A DNA stretch of 64,000 nucleotides from Geminicoccus roseus DSM 18922 (GTDB taxonomy: Bacteria > Pseudomonadota > Alphaproteobacteria > Geminicoccales > Geminicoccaceae). The stretch is taken from positions 3,248,196 through 3,312,195 of the forward strand of contig NZ_KE386572.1 of NCBI RefSeq assembly GCF_000427665.1. Reading direction: 5' to 3'. Positions 32,734 to 42,304 of the stretch are shown piece by piece. A program made the position numbers and the translations under genes. The stretch's first letter is position 1. Every line of letters begins with the position of its first letter. A model generated the notes under the pieces. It saw nothing but the letters and a program-made list of their open reading frames with translations, made no database searches and was not told the DNA's origin.

Positions 32734-35567
32734 TCGGCGGCCACCGCCGCGATCTTGCGGGTGCTCTCGCGGAACTCCTCGTAGTCCTCCTGCCAGCGCG
32801 ACGGGTGGTTGGTCAGGCGCACCTCCACCGCGGTCACCTTGTATTCCGGACAGTTGGTCGCCCAGTCGGAATTGTCGGTGGTCACCACGTTGGCGCCGGA
32901 GAGCGGGTGGTGGAAGGTGGTGTAGACCACGCCCGGCTGCATCCGCTCGGAGATCTTCGCGGTGAGCGCGGTGTCGCCGGCGCGGCTGGCCAGCAGCACC
33001 TGGTCGCCGTCCACGATGCCGCGCTGCTCGGCGTCGTGCGGGTGGATCTCCAGCACGTCCTGGTCGTGCCAGGCGACGTTGGCGGTGCGCCGGGTCTGCG
33101 CGCCGACATTGTACTGGCTGAGGATCCGGCCGGTGGTGAGCAGGAGCGGGAAGCGCGGGCCGGTGCGCTCGTCGGTGGGCACGTAGGCGGTGACCACGAA
33201 CTTGCCCTTGCCCCGGGCGAAGCCGTTCACGTGCATGGTCGGCGTGCCTTCCGGCGCCGCGTCGTTGCAGGGCCACTGCACCGAGCCCATCGCGTCGAGC
33301 TTCTCGTAGGTGACGCCGGCAAAGCCCGGGGTCAGCGCCGCGATCTCGGCCATGATCTCGGAAGGATGCTGGTAGGGCATCGGGTAGCCCAGCGCCTCGG
33401 AGAGGGCGACCGTCACTTCCCAGTCGGCCTTGCCGGCGACCGGCGGGATCGCCTTGCGCACCCTGGAGATCCGCCGCTCGGCATTGGTGAAGGTGCCGTC
33501 CTTCTCCAGGAAGGAGGAGCCCGGCAGGAACACATGGGCGTAGTTGGCGGTCTCGTTCAGGAAGATGTCCTGGATGACCACGCATTCCATGGCGGCCAGC
33601 GCCGCGGTGACGTGCTGGGTGTTCGGGTCGCTCTGCGCGATGTCCTCGCCCTGGATGTAGATGCCCTTGAACGAGCCCTCCACCGCGGCATCCAGCATGT
33701 TGGGAATGCGCAGGCCCGGCTCGTCGTCCAGGGTCACCCCCCACGCCGTGTCGAACATCTGCCGGGTCGTGGCGTCGGAGATGTGGCGGTAGCCGGACAG
33801 TTCGTGCGGGAACGAGCCCATGTCGCAGGCACCCTGCACGTTGTTCTGGCCGCGCAGCGGGTTCACGCCGACGCCAGGCCGGCCGAGATTGCCGGTCGCC
33901 ATGGCAAGGTTGGCCATGCCCATTACCATGGTCGAGCCCTGGCTGTGCTCGGTGACGCCCAGCCCGTAATAGATCGCCCCGTTGCCGCCCATGGCGTAGA
34001 GGCGGGCGGCGGCGCGCACGGTCTGCGCCGGCACCCCGGTCATCGCCTCGGTGGCTTCCGGGCTGTTCTCCGGGCGCTCGATGAATTCCCGCCAGACCGC
34101 GAAATCGACCGGGTCGCAGCGCTCGGCGACGAACGCCTCGTCGATCATGCCCTCGGTGGCGATCACATGCGCGATCGCGTTGATGATCGCGACGTTGGTG
34201 CCCGGGCGCAGCTGCAGGTGGTGCTCCGCCTCGACATGCGGCATCCGCACCAGGTCGATCCGGCGCGGGTCGATCACGATCAGCCTGGCGCCCTCGCGCA
34301 GGCGCTTCTTCATGCGCGAGGCGAACACCGGGTGGCCGTCGGTCGGGTTGGCGCCGATCACCAGGATCACGTCGCTCTGGAGGACCGAATCGAAGTCCTG
34401 GGTGCCGGCCGAGGTGCCGAACGCGGTCTTCAGGCCATAGCCGGTCGGCGAGTGGCAGACCCGGGCGCAGGTGTCGACGTTGTTGTTGCCGAACGCGGCG
34501 CGGATCAGCTTCTGGACGAGGAAGGTCTCCTCGTTGGTGCAGCGTGACGAGGTGATGCCGCCCACCGCGTTGCGGCCGTGCTTGGCCTGGATGCGCTTGA
34601 ACTCGGACGCCGCGTGGTTGATCGCGGTTTCCCAAGAGACCTCCTGCCAGGGCTCGTGGATCGAGGCGCGGATCATCGGCTTGGTGATCCGGTCGCGATG
34701 GGTGGTGTAGCCCCAGGCGAACCGGCCCTTGACGCAGGAATGGCCATGGTTGGCCTTGCCGTCTTTATGCGGCGTCATCCGCACCACGCGGTTGCCCTGC
34801 ATCTCCGCCTTGAACGAGCAGCCGACCCCGCAATAGGCGCAGGTGGTGACCACGCTGCGGTCGGGCAGGCCGTGCTCGATGACGCTCTTCTCCATCAGCG
34901 TCGCAGTTGGGCAGGCGTCGACGCAGGCGCCGCAGGACACGCACTCGCTGTCCAAGAACGCCTCGTTGGCGCTGGCGGCCACGGTGGAACCGAAGCCGCG
35001 GCCCTGGATGGTCAGCGCGAAGGTGCCCTGGACCTCCTCGCAGGCGCGCACGCAGCGCGAGCAGACGATGCACTTGGAGGGGTCGAAGGTGAAGTAGGGG
35101 TTGCTCTGGTCCTTGGCGGCGCCGAGATGGTTGGCCCCGTCATAGCCGTAGCGGACCTCGCGCAGGCCGACCGCACCCGCCATGTCCTGCAGCTCGCAGT
35201 CGCCGTTGGCGGCACAAGTCAGGCAGTCCAGCGGATGGTCGGAGATGTAGAGCTCCATCACGCCGCGGCGCAGCTTGGCCAGCCGGTCGTTCTGGGTCGC
35301 CACCTTCATGCCGGGCTCGACCAGGGTCGTGCAGGAGGCGGGCGTGCCCTTGCGGCCCTCGATCTCGACCAGGCACAAGCGGCAGGAGCCGAACGATTCC
35401 AGCGTGTCGGTGGCGCACAGCTTGGGCACCGACACCCCAGCGATGGCGGCCGCGCGCATCACCGTGGTGCCCATCGGCACCAGGACTTCCTTGCCGTCGA
35501 TCTCCAGGCTGACCAGCTCGCCGGTCGCTGCCGGGGTGCCGAGATCCTGTTCCTTGATGAGGCTCAT
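32730..35567 (-). CDS. fdsA: NAD-dependent formate dehydrogenase, catalytic alpha subunit
   Basis: A 945-residue molybdoenzyme that oxidises formate to CO2 in the cytosol. Domains in order: plant-type 2Fe-2S (GSCRLCLVEIEG), His-Cys 4Fe-4S (HPLDCLTCAANGDC), two 4Fe-4S motifs (CIVCSRCVRACEE and CVSCGACVDACP), the molybdenum-domain cluster (CAYCGVGC), and the Mo-bis-MGD domains with active-site Cys in RVCHSPTGYG (Cys, not Sec) and the NVGAQTRRT cofactor-binding tail. ATG 35567 has AAGGA upstream. It is the third gene of fdsGBA, 11 nt after fdsB. Confidence 0.95.
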   Translation of the reverse strand: MSLIKEQDLGTPAATGELVSLEIDGKEVLVPMGTTVMRAAAIAGVSVPKLCATDTLESFGSCRLCLVEIEGRKGTPASCTTLVEPGMKVATQNDRLAKLRRGVMELYISDHPLDCLTCAANGDCELQDMAGAVGLREVRYGYDGANHLGAAKDQSNPYFTFDPSKCIVCSRCVRACEEVQGTFALTIQGRGFGSTVAASANEAFLDSECVSCGACVDACPTATLMEKSVIEHGLPDRSVVTTCAYCGVGCSFKAEMQGNRVVRMTPHKDGKANHGHSCVKGRFAWGYTTHRDRITKPMIRASIHEPWQEVSWETAINHAASEFKRIQAKHGRNAVGGITSSRCTNEETFLVQKLIRAAFGNNNVDTCARVCHSPTGYGLKTAFGTSAGTQDFDSVLQSDVILVIGANPTDGHPVFASRMKKRLREGARLIVIDPRRIDLVRMPHVEAEHHLQLRPGTNVAIINAIAHVIATEGMIDEAFVAERCDPVDFAVWREFIERPENSPEATEAMTGVPAQTVRAAARLYAMGGNGAIYYGLGVTEHSQGSTMVMGMANLAMATGNLGRPGVGVNPLRGQNNVQGACDMGSFPHELSGYRHISDATTRQMFDTAWGVTLDDEPGLRIPNMLDAAVEGSFKGIYIQGEDIAQSDPNTQHVTAALAAMECVVIQDIFLNETANYAHVFLPGSSFLEKDGTFTNAERRISRVRKAIPPVAGKADWEVTVALSEALGYPMPYQHPSEIMAEIAALTPGFAGVTYEKLDAMGSVQWPCNDAAPEGTPTMHVNGFARGKGKFVVTAYVPTDERTGPRFPLLLTTGRILSQYNVGAQTRRTANVAWHDQDVLEIHPHDAEQRGIVDGDQVLLASRAGDTALTAKISERMQPGVVYTTFHHPLSGANVVTTDNSDWATNCPEYKVTAVEVRLTNHPSRWQEDYEEFRESTRKIAAVAAE

Positions 35568-35578
35568 GATGTCGGTCC

Positions 35579-37138
35579 TTACTCGGCGGCCTGCGCCAGG
35601 GGCGCGCGGTCGAAGTCTTCGGGGAAGTGGGTGAGCGCGCTCAGCACCGGCATGGGCGTGAGGCCGCCCAGGGCGCAAAGCGAGCCGTCCCGCATCAGCT
35701 CGGTCAGGTCCTGGAGCAGGGTGATCTGGTTGACCACGTCCTCCCCGGCGATGATCCGGTCCAGCACCTCGACCCCGCGGGTCGAGCCCACCCGGCAGGG
35801 CGTGCACTTGCCGCAGGACTCGATGGCGCAGAACTCCATGGCGAAGCGCGCCTGCTTCGCCAGGTCGACGCTGTCGTCGAACACCACGATCCCGCCATGG
35901 CCGATCATCCCGCCCTTGGCGGCGAACGCCTCGTACTCGAAAGGCGTGTCGAACAGATGGGTCGGCCAGTAGGCGCCAAGCGGGCCGCCGACCTGCACGG
36001 CGCGGATCGGCCGGCCGGTGCGGGTGCCGCCGCCCAGGCCCTCGACGATGTCGCCGAGCGTCAGGCCGAAGGCGCGCTCGATCAGGCCGCCATGCGCGAC
36101 GTTGCCGGCCAGCTGGATCGGCATGGTGCCGCGCGAGCGGCCGATCCCGAACTCCTGGTAGAAGGCCGAACCCATCGCCAGGATGGTCGGCACGGCGGCC
36201 AGGGAAAGGAGGTTGTTGATGATGGTGGGCTTGCCGAACAGGCCCTCGATTGCCGGGAGCGGCGGCTTCTTGCGCACCGTGCCGCGCTTGCCCTCCAGGC
36301 TCTCCAGGAGCGAGGTTTCCTCGCCGCAGATATAGGCGCCGGCACCAAGGCGCGCTTCCAGGTGGAAGGCACGGCCGCTACCCAGCACGTCGCCGCCCAG
36401 GATCCCGGCTTCCTCGGCGATCCGGATCGCCTCAGAAAAGGTCTTGAAGGCGTGCGGGTATTCGGAGCGGATGTAGACGAAGCCCTTGGTGGCGTTCACC
36501 GCGAGGCCGGCGATCGCCATGCCCTCGATCAGGAGGTACGGGTCGCCCTCCATGATCATCCGGTCGGCAAACGTGCCGCTGTCGCCCTCGTCGGCGTTGC
36601 AGACGATGTAGCGCTGCTCGGCTGGTGCCGCGGCCGCCGTGCGCCACTTGATCCCGGTCGGAAAGCCAGCACCACCACGGCCGCGCAGGCCGGACTTCGT
36701 CACCTCCTCGACGATGGCGGCGGGGTCCATCTGCAGGGCGGCAGTGAGCCCGACCAGGCCGCCATGGGCGCGGTAATCGTCCAGGGACAGCGGGGCGGTG
36801 ATGCCGCAGCGGGCAAAGGTCAGGCGCTGCTGGCAGGTCAGCCAGGGAAGGTCGGCGACGATGCCTTTAGCGAGCGGGTGGCTGCCGCCCTGAAGGAAGC
36901 CGGCGTCGAACAGGCCGGGCACGTCGGAGGCGGCGACCGGGCCGTAGCCGACCCGGCCCTGCGGCAGCTCGACCTCGACCAGCGGCTCCAGCCAGAACAT
37001 GCCCCGGCTGCCGTTGCGCACGATCTCGATCTCGCAGCCGCGCGCCAGCGCCTCGGCGCGGATCGCCGAAACCACCCGCCCGGCGCCCACCGCCAGGGCG
37101 GCGGCATCCTGCGGAACGAAGACGCGGATCGCGGTCAT
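35579..37138 (-). CDS. fdsB: NAD-dependent formate dehydrogenase, beta subunit
   Basis: A 519-residue NuoF-like subunit that holds FMN, the NAD site and a 4Fe-4S cluster, passing electrons to NAD+. An N-terminal about 120-residue thioredoxin-like region precedes the flavin domain (LRGRGGAGFPTGIKW, NADEGDSGTF, GAGAYICGEETSLLES) and the C-terminal cluster motif ESCGKCTPCRVG. ATG 37138 overlaps the fdsG stop (ATGA). Confidence 0.95.
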   Translation of the reverse strand: MTAIRVFVPQDAAALAVGAGRVVSAIRAEALARGCEIEIVRNGSRGMFWLEPLVEVELPQGRVGYGPVAASDVPGLFDAGFLQGGSHPLAKGIVADLPWLTCQQRLTFARCGITAPLSLDDYRAHGGLVGLTAALQMDPAAIVEEVTKSGLRGRGGAGFPTGIKWRTAAAAPAEQRYIVCNADEGDSGTFADRMIMEGDPYLLIEGMAIAGLAVNATKGFVYIRSEYPHAFKTFSEAIRIAEEAGILGGDVLGSGRAFHLEARLGAGAYICGEETSLLESLEGKRGTVRKKPPLPAIEGLFGKPTIINNLLSLAAVPTILAMGSAFYQEFGIGRSRGTMPIQLAGNVAHGGLIERAFGLTLGDIVEGLGGGTRTGRPIRAVQVGGPLGAYWPTHLFDTPFEYEAFAAKGGMIGHGGIVVFDDSVDLAKQARFAMEFCAIESCGKCTPCRVGSTRGVEVLDRIIAGEDVVNQITLLQDLTELMRDGSLCALGGLTPMPVLSALTHFPEDFDRAPLAQAAE

Positions 37139-37617
37139 GCCCGTGCCTCCCTTGCCAGCGCCGCAGCGCCTGGCGGGTCGAGCCGGCCATGCACCTCGCC
37201 GTCCACCAGGGCCGCGGGTGCGGTGGCGCACAGGCCCAGGCAATAGACCGGCTCCAGCGTCACCCGGCCGTCCGGGGTGGTCTGGCCCAGGCGGATGCCG
37301 AGCGCCGTTTCCATGGATTCCAGGATCCCGTCCGAGCCCATCGACTGGCAGGCTTCCGCCCGGCAGACCTTGATGACGTGCTGGCCGGCCGGGTGGTGGC
37401 GGAAGTCGTGGTAGAAGCTGGCCACGCCATGCACGTCGGCGCGGGACAGGTTCAGGACGTCGGCGATCACCGGGATCGCCCGCTCGTCGACAAAGCCGAA
37501 CCGGTCGACCAGCGCGTGGAGGATCGGCAGGAGCGGTCCCTCCAGCGGCTTCAGCTCCAGGGCGATGGTGCGGACGAGGTCCGCGTCGAAATCCAGATAC
37601 CGACGCTGCGTGGTCAA
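37135..37617 (-). CDS. fdsG: NAD-dependent formate dehydrogenase, gamma subunit
   Basis: A 160-residue NuoE-like subunit with a thioredoxin-fold 2Fe-2S cluster. Cluster ligands are in KVCRAEACQSMG and VYCLGLCATAPA. The start is TTG at 37617, supported by GGGAGG 8 nt upstream and by the family length. First gene of the fds operon, 117 nt downstream of the LysR gene. Confidence 0.93.
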   Translation of the reverse strand: MTTQRRYLDFDADLVRTIALELKPLEGPLLPILHALVDRFGFVDERAIPVIADVLNLSRADVHGVASFYHDFRHHPAGQHVIKVCRAEACQSMGSDGILESMETALGIRLGQTTPDGRVTLEPVYCLGLCATAPAALVDGEVHGRLDPPGAAALAREARA

Positions 37618-37705
37618 CCCGGCCGCCTCCCAAAGCGGTCAACGATGTCGACTGATTCTATCTACCTGCGCATGCCAATGATCAAACGGGATAATTCGAT
37701 GGCCT

Positions 37706-37722
37706 GATCGAGAATGTCGATC
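37706..37722. promoter_or_regulatory. LysR-type binding box upstream of fdsG
   Basis: GATCGA-GAATG-TCGATC has perfect 6-bp arms and contains the T-N11-A core of LysR-type sites. It sits about 90 nt upstream of fdsG and directly after the LysR gene, an activator position for the formate operon. Confidence 0.6.
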
Positions 37723-37734
37723 ATGGTTGTGCAG

Positions 37735-38634
37735 CTACTCGATCACGTCCTGAAGGCGCAACGCGGATGTCGCTTTTTCGAGAGCGGCCACCAGCGGGGG
37801 CACCGGGGTCTGGTCGCGGAACACCAGGCCGATCTCATGGCTGGGCGAAGGCTCGACCAGAGGCAGGGCGATCATCCCGGCGGGCGTGCCGGATACCCAC
37901 AGGAAGCTGTGCGGCAGGACGCTGGACCAGGCCCCGGTGCGCATCTGCGAATAAAGCGCCATCACCGAGTTGGTTTCCAGGCGCGGCTCGGGCCGAAGGC
38001 CGAGCTCGGTGAAGATGCCGTTCAGGATCCGCCGGTTCTGCATGTCCGGGGTGAGCAGGCACAACGGCACCGCCGCGGTCTCCGCCCAGCGCACCTCGCT
38101 GCGGCCCGCGAAGGGCCCGTCCGCCGGCGTCACCAGCAGGTAGCGCTCGCGGTAGAGCGGGATGGCGCGCATCCCGTGCAGGGGCTCGTTGTCCAGGTAG
38201 GTGAGGCCCGCCTCGAAGCGGAACTCGTCCAGGCCGCGCTGGATCTCCACCGAGGTGCGCGAGGTGACGGTCAGGCGCACGCCCGGATAGGCTTCCAGCA
38301 AGGGCGTGGTGACCAAGCCCACGATCGGCAGCGCCATCGGGATGGCGCCGATGCGCAGATGGCCGGTCAGGCCGCGGCGCAGCGCGCTCAGGTCCTGGTC
38401 CAGGGCGTCGCGTTCGGAGAGCATCCGGCGCGCCCAGTCCAGCAGCACCCGGCCCTCGGGCGTAAAGTCGCGAAAGCGGCGGTCGCGCTCCACCAACGGT
38501 GCGCCGACCTCCTCCTCCAGCTGGCGGATCGCGGCGGACAGGGTCGACTGGGTGATGTTGCAGGCCGCCGCGGCCCGGCCGAAATGGAGCTCGCGGCCGA
38601 GCGCTGCGAAATAGGCCAGATGGCGGATCTGCAT
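37735..38634 (-). CDS. LysR-family regulator of the formate dehydrogenase operon
   Basis: A 299-residue LysR regulator. The N-terminal winged helix (1-60) shows RHLAYFAALGRELHFGRAAA and NITQSTLSAAIRQLEEEVGA; a periplasmic-binding-protein-like effector domain follows (about 90-295). ATG 38634 gives the usual LysR N-terminus (MQIRHLAYF); longer readings upstream have no support. FdsR-type regulators activate fds genes in response to formate, and this gene lies immediately ahead of fdsG with a palindrome between, so the same role is likely. Confidence 0.87.
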   Translation of the reverse strand: MQIRHLAYFAALGRELHFGRAAAACNITQSTLSAAIRQLEEEVGAPLVERDRRFRDFTPEGRVLLDWARRMLSERDALDQDLSALRRGLTGHLRIGAIPMALPIVGLVTTPLLEAYPGVRLTVTSRTSVEIQRGLDEFRFEAGLTYLDNEPLHGMRAIPLYRERYLLVTPADGPFAGRSEVRWAETAAVPLCLLTPDMQNRRILNGIFTELGLRPEPRLETNSVMALYSQMRTGAWSSVLPHSFLWVSGTPAGMIALPLVEPSPSHEIGLVFRDQTPVPPLVAALEKATSALRLQDVIE

Positions 38635-38803
38635 CGACAACCGGTCCGGCGAGCCGAGGCACCGGGTGATGCCTTGGGCGGCCCGCCCGGCTGCCAGGAT
38701 GCGGCGTCCGGCGGATCGGGGCAAGGCGGCGGCCGGGAGATCGTGACTTGGCGGCCGCGCCTGCGCATGATCCCGGGCCATCCCGATCAAACGGAGACGA
38801 AGC

Positions 38804-39847
38804 TTGGCCGCCGAACTGCAGATCCACGAGCGGATCCTCGCCGACCTGCAGGACGGCGTCCTGACCCTGGACCTGGAAGGCCGGCTGATCACCCTCAACC
38901 CGGCCGCTGCCCGCCTGCTCGACCTGGTGCCCGCCGAGGTGACCGGGCAGACCTATGCCGAGGTGTTCCTGCTCGACGAGGCGTTCGAGCCGCTGAACGA
39001 GGTGCTGCTGCAGGCCCTCTACGAGCCGGCGGTGACCCATGAGCGGGAAGTGGTGCTGAGCCTGCCGGCCGGGATCCGCGACCTGATGGTGCGCACCACG
39101 CTCTTGCGCGGCGAGGCCGAGGATCCGGGCGGGGTCATCGTGCTGCTGGCCGACATCTCCGGCGAGCGCAAGCGGCGCAAGCTCAAGCGCCTGTTCGGCT
39201 CCTATATCGACCCGCGCATCGTCGAGCGGCTGATCGACCAGGCCGACCAGATCGACGAGGGCAGCCGGCAGACCGCCACCATCGCGTTCTTGGACCTGCA
39301 GGGCTTCACCCGCCTGGCCGAGCGGCTGGCGCCGTCCGACATCGTCGCTTTCCTGAACGCCTACCTGGAGGAGATGTCGGCGCCGATCGGGGCCAACCAG
39401 GGGGTCACCGACAAGTATATCGGCGACGGGATCATGGCGTTCTGGTCGCCGGTGTTCGCGCCGGCCGGCGATCCGGCGGTGCTGGCCTGCCGGGCGGCCC
39501 TGGCGCAGCGCGCCAAGCTGCCGGACCTGCGCGAACGCATCCGCCGGGAGTTCAAGGTCCTGGCCGAGGCCGAGGCGATCGAGATCCGCTGCGGGATCGC
39601 CACCGGCGAGGTGATCGCCGGCAGCCTGGGGCCGCAGCAGGCGCGCACCTACACGGTGATCGGCGACGCAGTGAACCTGGCCGCCCGGCTGGAGGCCGCC
39701 AACAAGCGGCTGGGCACGCGGATCCTGGTCTCGGAAGCCACCCACGCGCAGGCGGCCGACCGGTTCGCCTTCCGGCCGCACGGCACCATCGAGCTGCCTG
39801 GGCGCGCCCGGACCGAGACGGTGTTCGAGCTGCTGGACGAACGCTGA
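38804..39847 (+). CDS. PAS domain-containing class III nucleotide cyclase
   Basis: A 347-residue cytosolic protein with an N-terminal PAS domain (about 10-120: LADLQDGVLTLDLEGRLITL) and a class III cyclase domain (about 160-345). Both metal-binding aspartates are present (AFLDLQGFTRL and KYIGDGIMAFW), the transition-state region reads YTVIGDAVNLAARLE, and the lysine before YIGD favours adenylate cyclase activity. The start is TTG with GGAG upstream. Divergent from the LysR gene and convergent with the histidine kinase gene, 24 nt apart. Confidence 0.87.
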   Translation: MAAELQIHERILADLQDGVLTLDLEGRLITLNPAAARLLDLVPAEVTGQTYAEVFLLDEAFEPLNEVLLQALYEPAVTHEREVVLSLPAGIRDLMVRTTLLRGEAEDPGGVIVLLADISGERKRRKLKRLFGSYIDPRIVERLIDQADQIDEGSRQTATIAFLDLQGFTRLAERLAPSDIVAFLNAYLEEMSAPIGANQGVTDKYIGDGIMAFWSPVFAPAGDPAVLACRAALAQRAKLPDLRERIRREFKVLAEAEAIEIRCGIATGEVIAGSLGPQQARTYTVIGDAVNLAARLEAANKRLGTRILVSEATHAQAADRFAFRPHGTIELPGRARTETVFELLDER

Positions 39848-39871
39848 CCGGCGGGAGCCGGGTCGGAGCGG

Positions 39872-41752
39872 TCAGGCCGCCCGGATGTCCTCGTCCACCT
39901 GGGCCTCGGCCAAGGGCAGGGTGAACCAGAACCGGGTGCCGCCGTCGGCCACGTCCTCGTAGCCGATGGTCCCGCCATGCTTCTCCACCAGGGCCTTGGC
40001 GATGGAGAGGCCGAGGCCCGCGCCACCCAGGCGGCGGATGTCGGTGGCATCGGCCTGGGCGAAGCGCTGGAAGATCCGGGGGCGGAACGCCAGCGGCACC
40101 CCGGTTCCCTGGTCCCGGACGCCGACCCGCACAAACCTCTCCACCACCTCCAGGGTGATGTCGACCGTGGCGCCGCGAGGGGAGAACTTCGCGGCATTCG
40201 ACAGGAGGCTGGCCATCACCCGCGCGAGCAGGCCGGCGTCACCGTTGACCGGCAGCGGCAGGTCGGGAGGGTGCAGGAAGCGGACAGCAACCTGGTGCTG
40301 CAGGGCGACCCCCTGGATGCTTTCGATCGCCCGCTCGACCATGGAGCGGGCGTCGAAGCGCCCCAGGCTCAGCTCCATGCGCCCCATGTCGATCTTCTCG
40401 ATGTCCAGGATGTCGTTGATGAGGCTCGCCAGCAGCTCGCTGTTCTTGTGGGCAAGCTGGAGGAAGGCTTTCATCGGCTCCGGAGGAGTGCCGGTGGCCC
40501 CGCCCATCACCAGGCCGAGCGAGCCGCAGATCGAGGTGAGCGGCGTGCGCAGCTCGTGGCTGACGGTGGAGATGAACTCGTTCTTCAGCCGGTCCAGCCG
40601 GTGCCGCTCGGTGACGTCGCGGATGGCGCTGGAGACCAGCAGCTCGTCGCCGGTCTGCAGGGGGTTGAGGCTGATCTCGATCGGGAACTCGGAGCCGTCC
40701 CGCCGCTGGCCGAACAGGTTCAGGACGCCGGTGCCGAGCGGGCGGACCCGGGACTGGGCGAAGAAGCCCTGGCGGAGCTTGGGGTGCGCCGCCCGGAAGC
40801 GCTCGGGCAGGAGGACCTCGATGGTCTCGCCCAGGAGCTCGCTGCGGTCGAAGCCGAACAGGATCTCGGCCTGCGAGTTCACCAGGACGATCCGGCCCTC
40901 CTGGTCGACGATCACCATGGCGTCGGGGGCCGCCTCCAGCAGCATCCGGAACTTCTGCTCCGCCTTCTTCTGGGCGGTGATGTCGCGGATCGAGCCGACG
41001 GTGAGCTGCTCCTGGTCGAGGTCCAGGCTGCCCAGGCTGACCTGGACCGGAAACCCGGATCCGTCCGCGCGCCGGCCCTGCTGCTCCTGGCCGTCCAGGG
41101 CCTCGCCGGCCGCCGGCGCCGCGCCGACCAGATCGTGGAAGTGCGGCAGCAGCAGGTCGATCCGGCGGCCCAGCAGTTCGTCCTGGGCATAGCCGAACAG
41201 GCGGACCATGTGCCGGTTGGTGTGGACGATGTGGCCGGTGGCGTTGACCACCACCACCGCGTCCGGGATCGCGTCGAGCAGGCCGTGGAACCGGTTCCCG
41301 AGCAGCCGGGCGTCGCGCTGCACCTTGATCCCGGTTACGTCCTTCACCACGATGGCGACCTGCCGGCCCGAAGGCCCCTCGCTCGGGAGCGGGGTGGCGG
41401 TGACGTCGACATGGATGAGGCGCCCGTCCTTGCGCCGCCGGATCGCGTCGTAGGTGCCGCCCCCGGACTCGATGATGTTCAGGACCCGCCGACGTTCCTC
41501 GCGGGAGATCTGGAGCAGGACTCCAAGATCCTGGCCGACCGCCTCGGCCGCCTCGTAACCGAACGCGCGGGCCGCCCCAGCGTTCCAGAATATTATCTTG
41601 TAATTCGCGGTGACGACGATCACCGGGTCTTGGATATGTCCGGAAATAATCGTGTCGATCTGAACAGCTTCACGATCGTCGATCTGGTCCATGCCGTTCT
41701 CGTCCGCGACCCCCGCGAACAGGACGTAGCGACTTCGATCCTGACAAGCCAT
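39872..41752 (-). CDS. Soluble multi-PAS sensor histidine kinase
   Basis: A 626-residue kinase without membrane helices. Three PAS/PAC modules (about 30-140, 150-265, 270-390), then HisKA (phospho-acceptor in [12 protein letters not shown], near residue 400) and HATPase_c ([13 protein letters not shown] for the N box, [10 protein letters not shown] and [19 protein letters not shown] for the G boxes). Its signal is unknown; no response regulator is adjacent, so it is an orphan kinase. A downstream Met ([11 protein letters not shown]) is a second start candidate. The preceding 160 nt hold the end of the uronate operon. Confidence 0.9.
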   Translation of the reverse strand: MACQDRSRYVLFAGVADENGMDQIDDREAVQIDTIISGHIQDPVIVVTANYKIIFWNAGAARAFGYEAAEAVGQDLGVLLQISREERRRVLNIIESGGGTYDAIRRRKDGRLIHVDVTATPLPSEGPSGRQVAIVVKDVTGIKVQRDARLLGNRFHGLLDAIPDAVVVVNATGHIVHTNRHMVRLFGYAQDELLGRRIDLLLPHFHDLVGAAPAAGEALDGQEQQGRRADGSGFPVQVSLGSLDLDQEQLTVGSIRDITAQKKAEQKFRMLLEAAPDAMVIVDQEGRIVLVNSQAEILFGFDRSELLGETIEVLLPERFRAAHPKLRQGFFAQSRVRPLGTGVLNLFGQRRDGSEFPIEISLNPLQTGDELLVSSAIRDVTERHRLDRLKNEFISTVSHELRTPLTSICGSLGLVMGGATGTPPEPMKAFLQLAHKNSELLASLINDILDIEKIDMGRMELSLGRFDARSMVERAIESIQGVALQHQVAVRFLHPPDLPLPVNGDAGLLARVMASLLSNAAKFSPRGATVDITLEVVERFVRVGVRDQGTGVPLAFRPRIFQRFAQADATDIRRLGGAGLGLSIAKALVEKHGGTIGYEDVADGGTRFWFTLPLAEAQVDEDIRAA

Positions 41753-41874
41753 CCAGAAAATGTCTAAATGAGTCTGATGTCACAGCCTGTGTCGCATCGC
41801 CCGCGCACCCTTGGGCGGTGGCGGTGGCGGTGGCGGGAGGTTGGCGCTCGGACGTGCCTGTCGGGGAGAGGGGG

Positions 41875-41901
41875 AGGCCCGCCCATCGGCGGGACGGGCC
41901 T
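41875..41901 (-). terminator. Probable terminator of the uronate operon
   Basis: AGGCCCG (41875-41881) pairs with CGGGCCT (41895-41901) around an inner CCC...GGG stem, immediately after the cupin gene stop. Terminal position in the operon supports the call; a T-tract is weak. Confidence 0.5.
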
Positions 41902-41912
41902 TAGGAACGGCG

Positions 41913-42245
41913 TCAGTCGTCCAGGAACTCGTCGCGGCGCGGCGTGAACACGTCCAGGAGCGCGCCGGCCTCCACCGCCACGCAGCCATGCACCGCGTCG
42001 GAAGGCACGTGGTAGATGTCGCCTTCCTGCAGGCGCTTGGTCTCGCCCGCGATGGTGACGTCGAACACGCCCCGCTCGACCACGCTGACCTGGGTATGCG
42101 GGTGCTGGTGCATGGCGCCGACCGCACCTTTCTCGAAGGCGACACGCACCGTCATCATCGCCGGGTCGTGGCTCAGGATCTGGCGGCGGACGCCGGGAGC
42201 GACGTCGCGCCAGGGGGCATCGGCGGTGGTGGCGAACAGGGGCAT
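41913..42245 (-). CDS. KdgF-like cupin (uronate metabolism)
   Basis: A 110-residue single-domain cupin (PF07883). Metal ligands are likely His-His in MHQHPHTQVS and a later His in SDAVHGC, with the Glu in VERG. It resembles KdgF, which speeds linearisation of unsaturated uronates released by pectin or alginate lyases. It is the last gene of an operon that also holds uxaC and a TRAP transporter, which backs that role. ATG 42245 fits the family length; the upstream extension has no support. Confidence 0.75.
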   Translation of the reverse strand: MPLFATTADAPWRDVAPGVRRQILSHDPAMMTVRVAFEKGAVGAMHQHPHTQVSVVERGVFDVTIAGETKRLQEGDIYHVPSDAVHGCVAVEAGALLDVFTPRRDEFLDD

Positions 42246-42304
42246 GGGCGAAGGTCCTCGGGCGATGGGAAGGTTCGGGCAGGAGGCCCGGCCGGCTGCC
42301 GCTG

